The notes under the pieces are model-generated. The model was given only the letters and a program-made list of their open reading frames with translations, was not told the DNA's origin and ran no database searches. Of a stretch of 64,000 nt of DNA, positions 61,533-64,000 are shown in pieces; position 1 is the stretch's first letter, and each line of letters begins with the position of its first letter. The stretch spans positions 1,426,001-1,490,000 of the forward strand of contig NZ_CP093442.1 in NCBI RefSeq assembly GCF_022814725.1, in the 5' to 3' direction. A program made the position numbers and the translations under genes. Origin of the DNA: Bdellovibrio reynosensis (GTDB lineage Bacteria; Bdellovibrionota; Bdellovibrionia; Bdellovibrionales; Bdellovibrionaceae).

Positions 61533-63095
61533 ATGACACGGAAGATTAAGCTTCAATACACCGAGCTAGCGGGCTGCATCTTTATTGACAAGATCGCGGG
61601 CCTAAATACCCACTCCCCAGAGCATGGGAAAAGAGGTTGCGTTGAAGTGTATGAAGAGGAATTGGATCGCAAGCTTTATCCCGTGCATCGTTTGGATAAA
61701 GCGACTTCGGGTGCTTTAGTATTCCCAACAAGTTCTGAAATTGCGGCAGAGTTAACCCAAGCCTTTGAACAACACAAAGTCGCTAAGAAGTACCTGTTCC
61801 TGACTGATAAGAAAAAATCGCAAAAAGATTTTTCCTATGAGTCCCATATCAGCAAAGAAAAAAATGCCTTTGTCAGCACTAAATCCCAAGAGGCTAACTC
61901 TAAGACTTCATTTCGTTGGCTAAAGACCGTTGGCGACAATGAACTTTGGGAAGCAGTTCCGCACTCTGGCAAGCCCCATCAAATCCGTTTGCATGCAGAA
62001 GCTAACGGCATTGCAATCTTAGGCGACGAAGAACATGGCGGCAGTCCTTTTTTTCGACTGTGCCTGCATTCACTTTCTTTAGGCTTTGAATTAAAAGGCG
62101 AAAAAGTATTTTTCGAAACCACTATGCCAGTGTGGGCCCAGGAAGATTATGGTTCTGGTGAAGACTTGGTTATTGCGGAAGCAATGCAACGCCGTGAAAG
62201 ACTTTTTAAATGCAGTGAGCTTCGCGATGAATCTTTGCGCGTCAGCCACCGTGAATTAGATACTTACAGAATTGATCAATACGGCGAATATCTTTGGGTC
62301 TATTGGTACAAAGAATCCGACCCGACGGTTCAAGATCTTCTGCGCTTTGAAAAATTAGCAAAGCGTTGTCATAAAAAAATATTCATTCGTAAGATGCTAA
62401 ATCGTGGAGATGATCCGAACGCAGAAATTCTTTGGAATATCGGCAACACCCACCCACGCTGGACAGCTAAAGAAAATGGTGTGAGTTATGATTTGCGCTG
62501 TGACACAGGTTTGTCTCCGGGTTTGTTCTTAGATCAACGTGAAAACCGCCTGTGGGTGGCTAACCATGCCCAGGACCGCAGAGTTCTAAATTTATTTTCT
62601 TATACCAGCGGCTTTAGCGTCGTTTCAGCTTTAAGCGGCGCGGCTGAAGTATGCACTGTCGATGTTTCACAAAACTTTATTGACTGGAGCAAGAACAATT
62701 TTCAAATCAACGGTCTTGATCCTGAAGATGATAAGTATGAATTCTGGGTGAATGACTGTTTGTTGTTCTTAAAAGGCACTATCCGCCGCAAAAGAAAATT
62801 TGGCTTGATTGTTTGTGATCCGCCTTCCTTTGGTCGCTCTAAAAGCGGTGTTTTTTCCATCAGCAAAAACTTCGATGAGCTTCTTATCAATTGTTTGTAC
62901 TGCCTAGAAAAAAATGGGCTTCTACTTTTCTGTACGAACTATGAAAAATGGAATTCTGGAGATTTGCATTTAAGACTAGCGAAACTTAAAAAAGAATTCT
63001 CGTTTACGATTCTGCCAGCGCCGTCACAAGGCTTGGACTTTGAGCTCCCAGATCAGGAGCCCTTGATGAAATCAATTATCTTAAGAAAAAGCTAA
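61533..63095 (+). CDS. RluA-type pseudouridine synthase fused to a SAM methyltransferase
   Basis: The 520-residue protein has an N-terminal RluA domain (about 10-210): VHRLDKATSGALVF with catalytic Asp55, YLFLTDKK and HSGKPHQIRLHAEANGIAIL. The C-terminal half is a class I methyltransferase of the RlmI/RlmK type: GLFLDQRENRLW, RVLNLFSYTSGFSVVSALSG, EVCTVDVSQNFIDWSKNN and CDPPSFGRSKSG. In most bacteria these activities are separate proteins. An RNA with both pseudouridine and 5-methylcytidine or 2-methylguanosine is the likely target. No stop, frameshift or join artefact is visible between the domains. 3' end overlaps the next gene's stop. Confidence 0.85.
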   Translation: MTRKIKLQYTELAGCIFIDKIAGLNTHSPEHGKRGCVEVYEEELDRKLYPVHRLDKATSGALVFPTSSEIAAELTQAFEQHKVAKKYLFLTDKKKSQKDFSYESHISKEKNAFVSTKSQEANSKTSFRWLKTVGDNELWEAVPHSGKPHQIRLHAEANGIAILGDEEHGGSPFFRLCLHSLSLGFELKGEKVFFETTMPVWAQEDYGSGEDLVIAEAMQRRERLFKCSELRDESLRVSHRELDTYRIDQYGEYLWVYWYKESDPTVQDLLRFEKLAKRCHKKIFIRKMLNRGDDPNAEILWNIGNTHPRWTAKENGVSYDLRCDTGLSPGLFLDQRENRLWVANHAQDRRVLNLFSYTSGFSVVSALSGAAEVCTVDVSQNFIDWSKNNFQINGLDPEDDKYEFWVNDCLLFLKGTIRRKRKFGLIVCDPPSFGRSKSGVFSISKNFDELLINCLYCLEKNGLLLFCTNYEKWNSGDLHLRLAKLKKEFSFTILPAPSQGLDFELPDQEPLMKSIILRKS

Positions 63096-63490
63096 GGGTA
63101 AAAGTCATAGCGAACTTGCACGCGTTCTTCACCGTGCAAGCCCATCTTACTGCCGCTAGCAAATGGCGGCACCGAACGCGCAATGGCTTTTTTGTTTTTC
63201 GGGAATGGTTTTTCATTCACAAAGCAATCAAAGCGTTTGTCCTTACAAAGTTTATTAAATTGTTTGATGTCTTTTTTAATCACGTATTTTTCAACAGCTT
63301 TAGTCATCTTATCCAACGCCTTTTGATCATTCGCGTCCACTTCAATTTGCTTTGGCGCGGCTGGCGCAGCAACAGACTGTTCTGACTTCTTAGCTGGCGC
63401 CTTCGTCCCAATGCCAAGAACTTCAGACTTTTCCTTGTGCGCACAAGATGCAAGAACCAACGATAAAACGATAATACTTAACCATTTCAT
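63092..63490 (-). CDS. Small lipoprotein
   Basis: The 132-residue precursor has signal MKWLSIIVLSLVLASCAHKE (lipobox LASC). The mature part has an Ala/Pro/Lys linker then a ~60-residue helical segment with two Cys (KLCKDKRFDCFVNEK) and a basic C-terminus. Coupled to the phosphatase gene by ATGA overlap. Function unknown. Its stop overlaps the convergent fusion gene by 4 nt. Confidence 0.65.
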   Translation of the reverse strand: MKWLSIIVLSLVLASCAHKEKSEVLGIGTKAPAKKSEQSVAAPAAPKQIEVDANDQKALDKMTKAVEKYVIKKDIKQFNKLCKDKRFDCFVNEKPFPKNKKAIARSVPPFASGSKMGLHGEERVQVRYDFYP

Positions 63491-64000
63491 TTAACCACCA
63501 CCCATTGCGACCAAAGCATTCCTTCCCCGCGGGGATGGGCCTTGGCGTATTCATAGAAATTTCTGATAAACTCCGCACGTTCCACAGCGAATGGATACTT
63601 CCATTCTTTAGGATCACCGACAGCAAGCACATCAAAATCATTGCTTAGCTTTTTATTACGTTCGACGATTTCCTCAAAACTTAAGTGTTTTGCATTGATC
63701 AGCATGTCGTACATGATCATGAAGGTTGTGGTGCGACCCTTACCTGCCCTGCAGTGAAAATGAATCCATGCATTATCAGGAAGCGCATTAAGTTCATCAA
63801 TAAAACGATCGACTTCTGCATCCACCGGACGAACGTGGTCAGTGACAATCAGTCTTACATACTGATGACCCGCACTGCGAACCATGCTTTCTTCGGTTTC
63901 AATACTTTTGATTTTTTCACTAGCTATAGTTTCACCAACTCCCAGATCACCCAACAGACGTCTTTCCCTACGCACAGATTCGTCATGGTTTAGATCAGCT
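63487..64000 (-). CDS. PTP-like (phytase-type) phosphatase, 5' end outside window
   Basis: The frame is open to the window edge, so the start is off the window. The visible ~170 residues contain the tyrosine-phosphatase P-loop HCRAGKGRTTTFMIMYDML (Cx5R, Cys and Arg as catalytic pair), the upstream general-acid loop region YVRLIVTDHVRPVDAEVDRF, and a C-terminal region WKYPFAVERAEFIRNFYEYA. This is the arrangement of PTP-like inositol polyphosphate phosphatases; from memory, B. bacteriovorus Bd1204 is such an enzyme and this resembles it. Followed by a lipoprotein gene with ATGA overlap. Substrate could be inositol phosphate, phosphotyrosine or lipid. Confidence 0.8.
   Translation of the reverse strand, partial: ADLNHDESVRRERRLLGDLGVGETIASEKIKSIETEESMVRSAGHQYVRLIVTDHVRPVDAEVDRFIDELNALPDNAWIHFHCRAGKGRTTTFMIMYDMLINAKHLSFEEIVERNKKLSNDFDVLAVGDPKEWKYPFAVERAEFIRNFYEYAKAHPRGEGMLWSQWVVVK

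Noticed and set aside
1-64000. CRISPR array, insertion sequence, prophage or integrated element
   Set aside because: No spaced direct-repeat array, transposase, integrase or phage structural gene was found, and the single tRNA gene shows no adjacent attachment-site duplication beyond the hairpin noted.

Overview
The window reads as chromosome of a Bdellovibrio-like predatory bacterium (Bdellovibrionota). This is inferred from gene content, not from a marker gene: there is no rRNA here. Pointers are the density of exported hydrolases (two subtilases, three HExxH metalloproteases, an M23 endopeptidase, an S41 protease, an EndA-type nuclease, a phospholipase D-like lipoprotein), many lipoproteins of unknown function, small outer-membrane barrels, and a phytase-like tyrosine phosphatase. 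Base composition looks mid-40s % GC by eye (not computed). I see no prophage, insertion sequence, CRISPR array or replication origin.

Layout. 0-9 kb: three lipoprotein genes (one with a collagen-like tail, one with a glycine-zipper hairpin), small acidic and hypothetical genes, and a coiled-coil/Hsp20 protein. 9-15 kb: a LuxR-type HTH gene with palindromic operators, a matrixin-like lipoprotein, a long structured leader before NAD-isocitrate dehydrogenase, a CofE-like ligase, and a histidine kinase. 15-24 kb: a PLD-family lipoprotein and hslO, convergent around two copies of a complex structured repeat, then a phosphohistidine phosphatase/FAH/outer-membrane set and a PutA-type proline dehydrogenase/P5C dehydrogenase. 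24-34 kb: a secreted 1134-residue protein coupled to a large subtilase, a poly-Gly lipoprotein and a second subtilase. 34-38 kb: a tightly overlapping operon of response regulator, outer-membrane barrel, HEAT-repeat membrane protein and processive GT2, which looks like polysaccharide synthesis/export. 38-48 kb: a candidate ncRNA, nuclease, rhomboid/RDD pair, S41 protease, Fis-type regulator, Dps and secreted hypotheticals. 48-59 kb: AMP nucleosidase, M23 peptidase, matrixin, barrels, gluzincin-like protein, DUF2231, DMT and MFS transporters, a thioredoxin-fold protein and tRNA-Arg(TCG). 59-64 kb: LemA/TPM operon, an RluA-methyltransferase fusion, and a PTP-like phosphatase cut by the window end.

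The most unusual content is non-coding. Two unrelated families of 110-215 bp repeats have conserved cores and stems whose sequences differ between copies while pairing is kept (compensatory changes). Family A has three copies (7381-7495, 53309-53431, 59991-60115); family B has two (17642-17802, 18027-18240). Four of the five copies lie within about 40 nt of a stop codon. They do not look like simple terminators. Further candidates are a leader at 10835-11011 with two mutually exclusive hairpins and a roughly 100-nt RNA at 38476-38580 with promoter and terminator.
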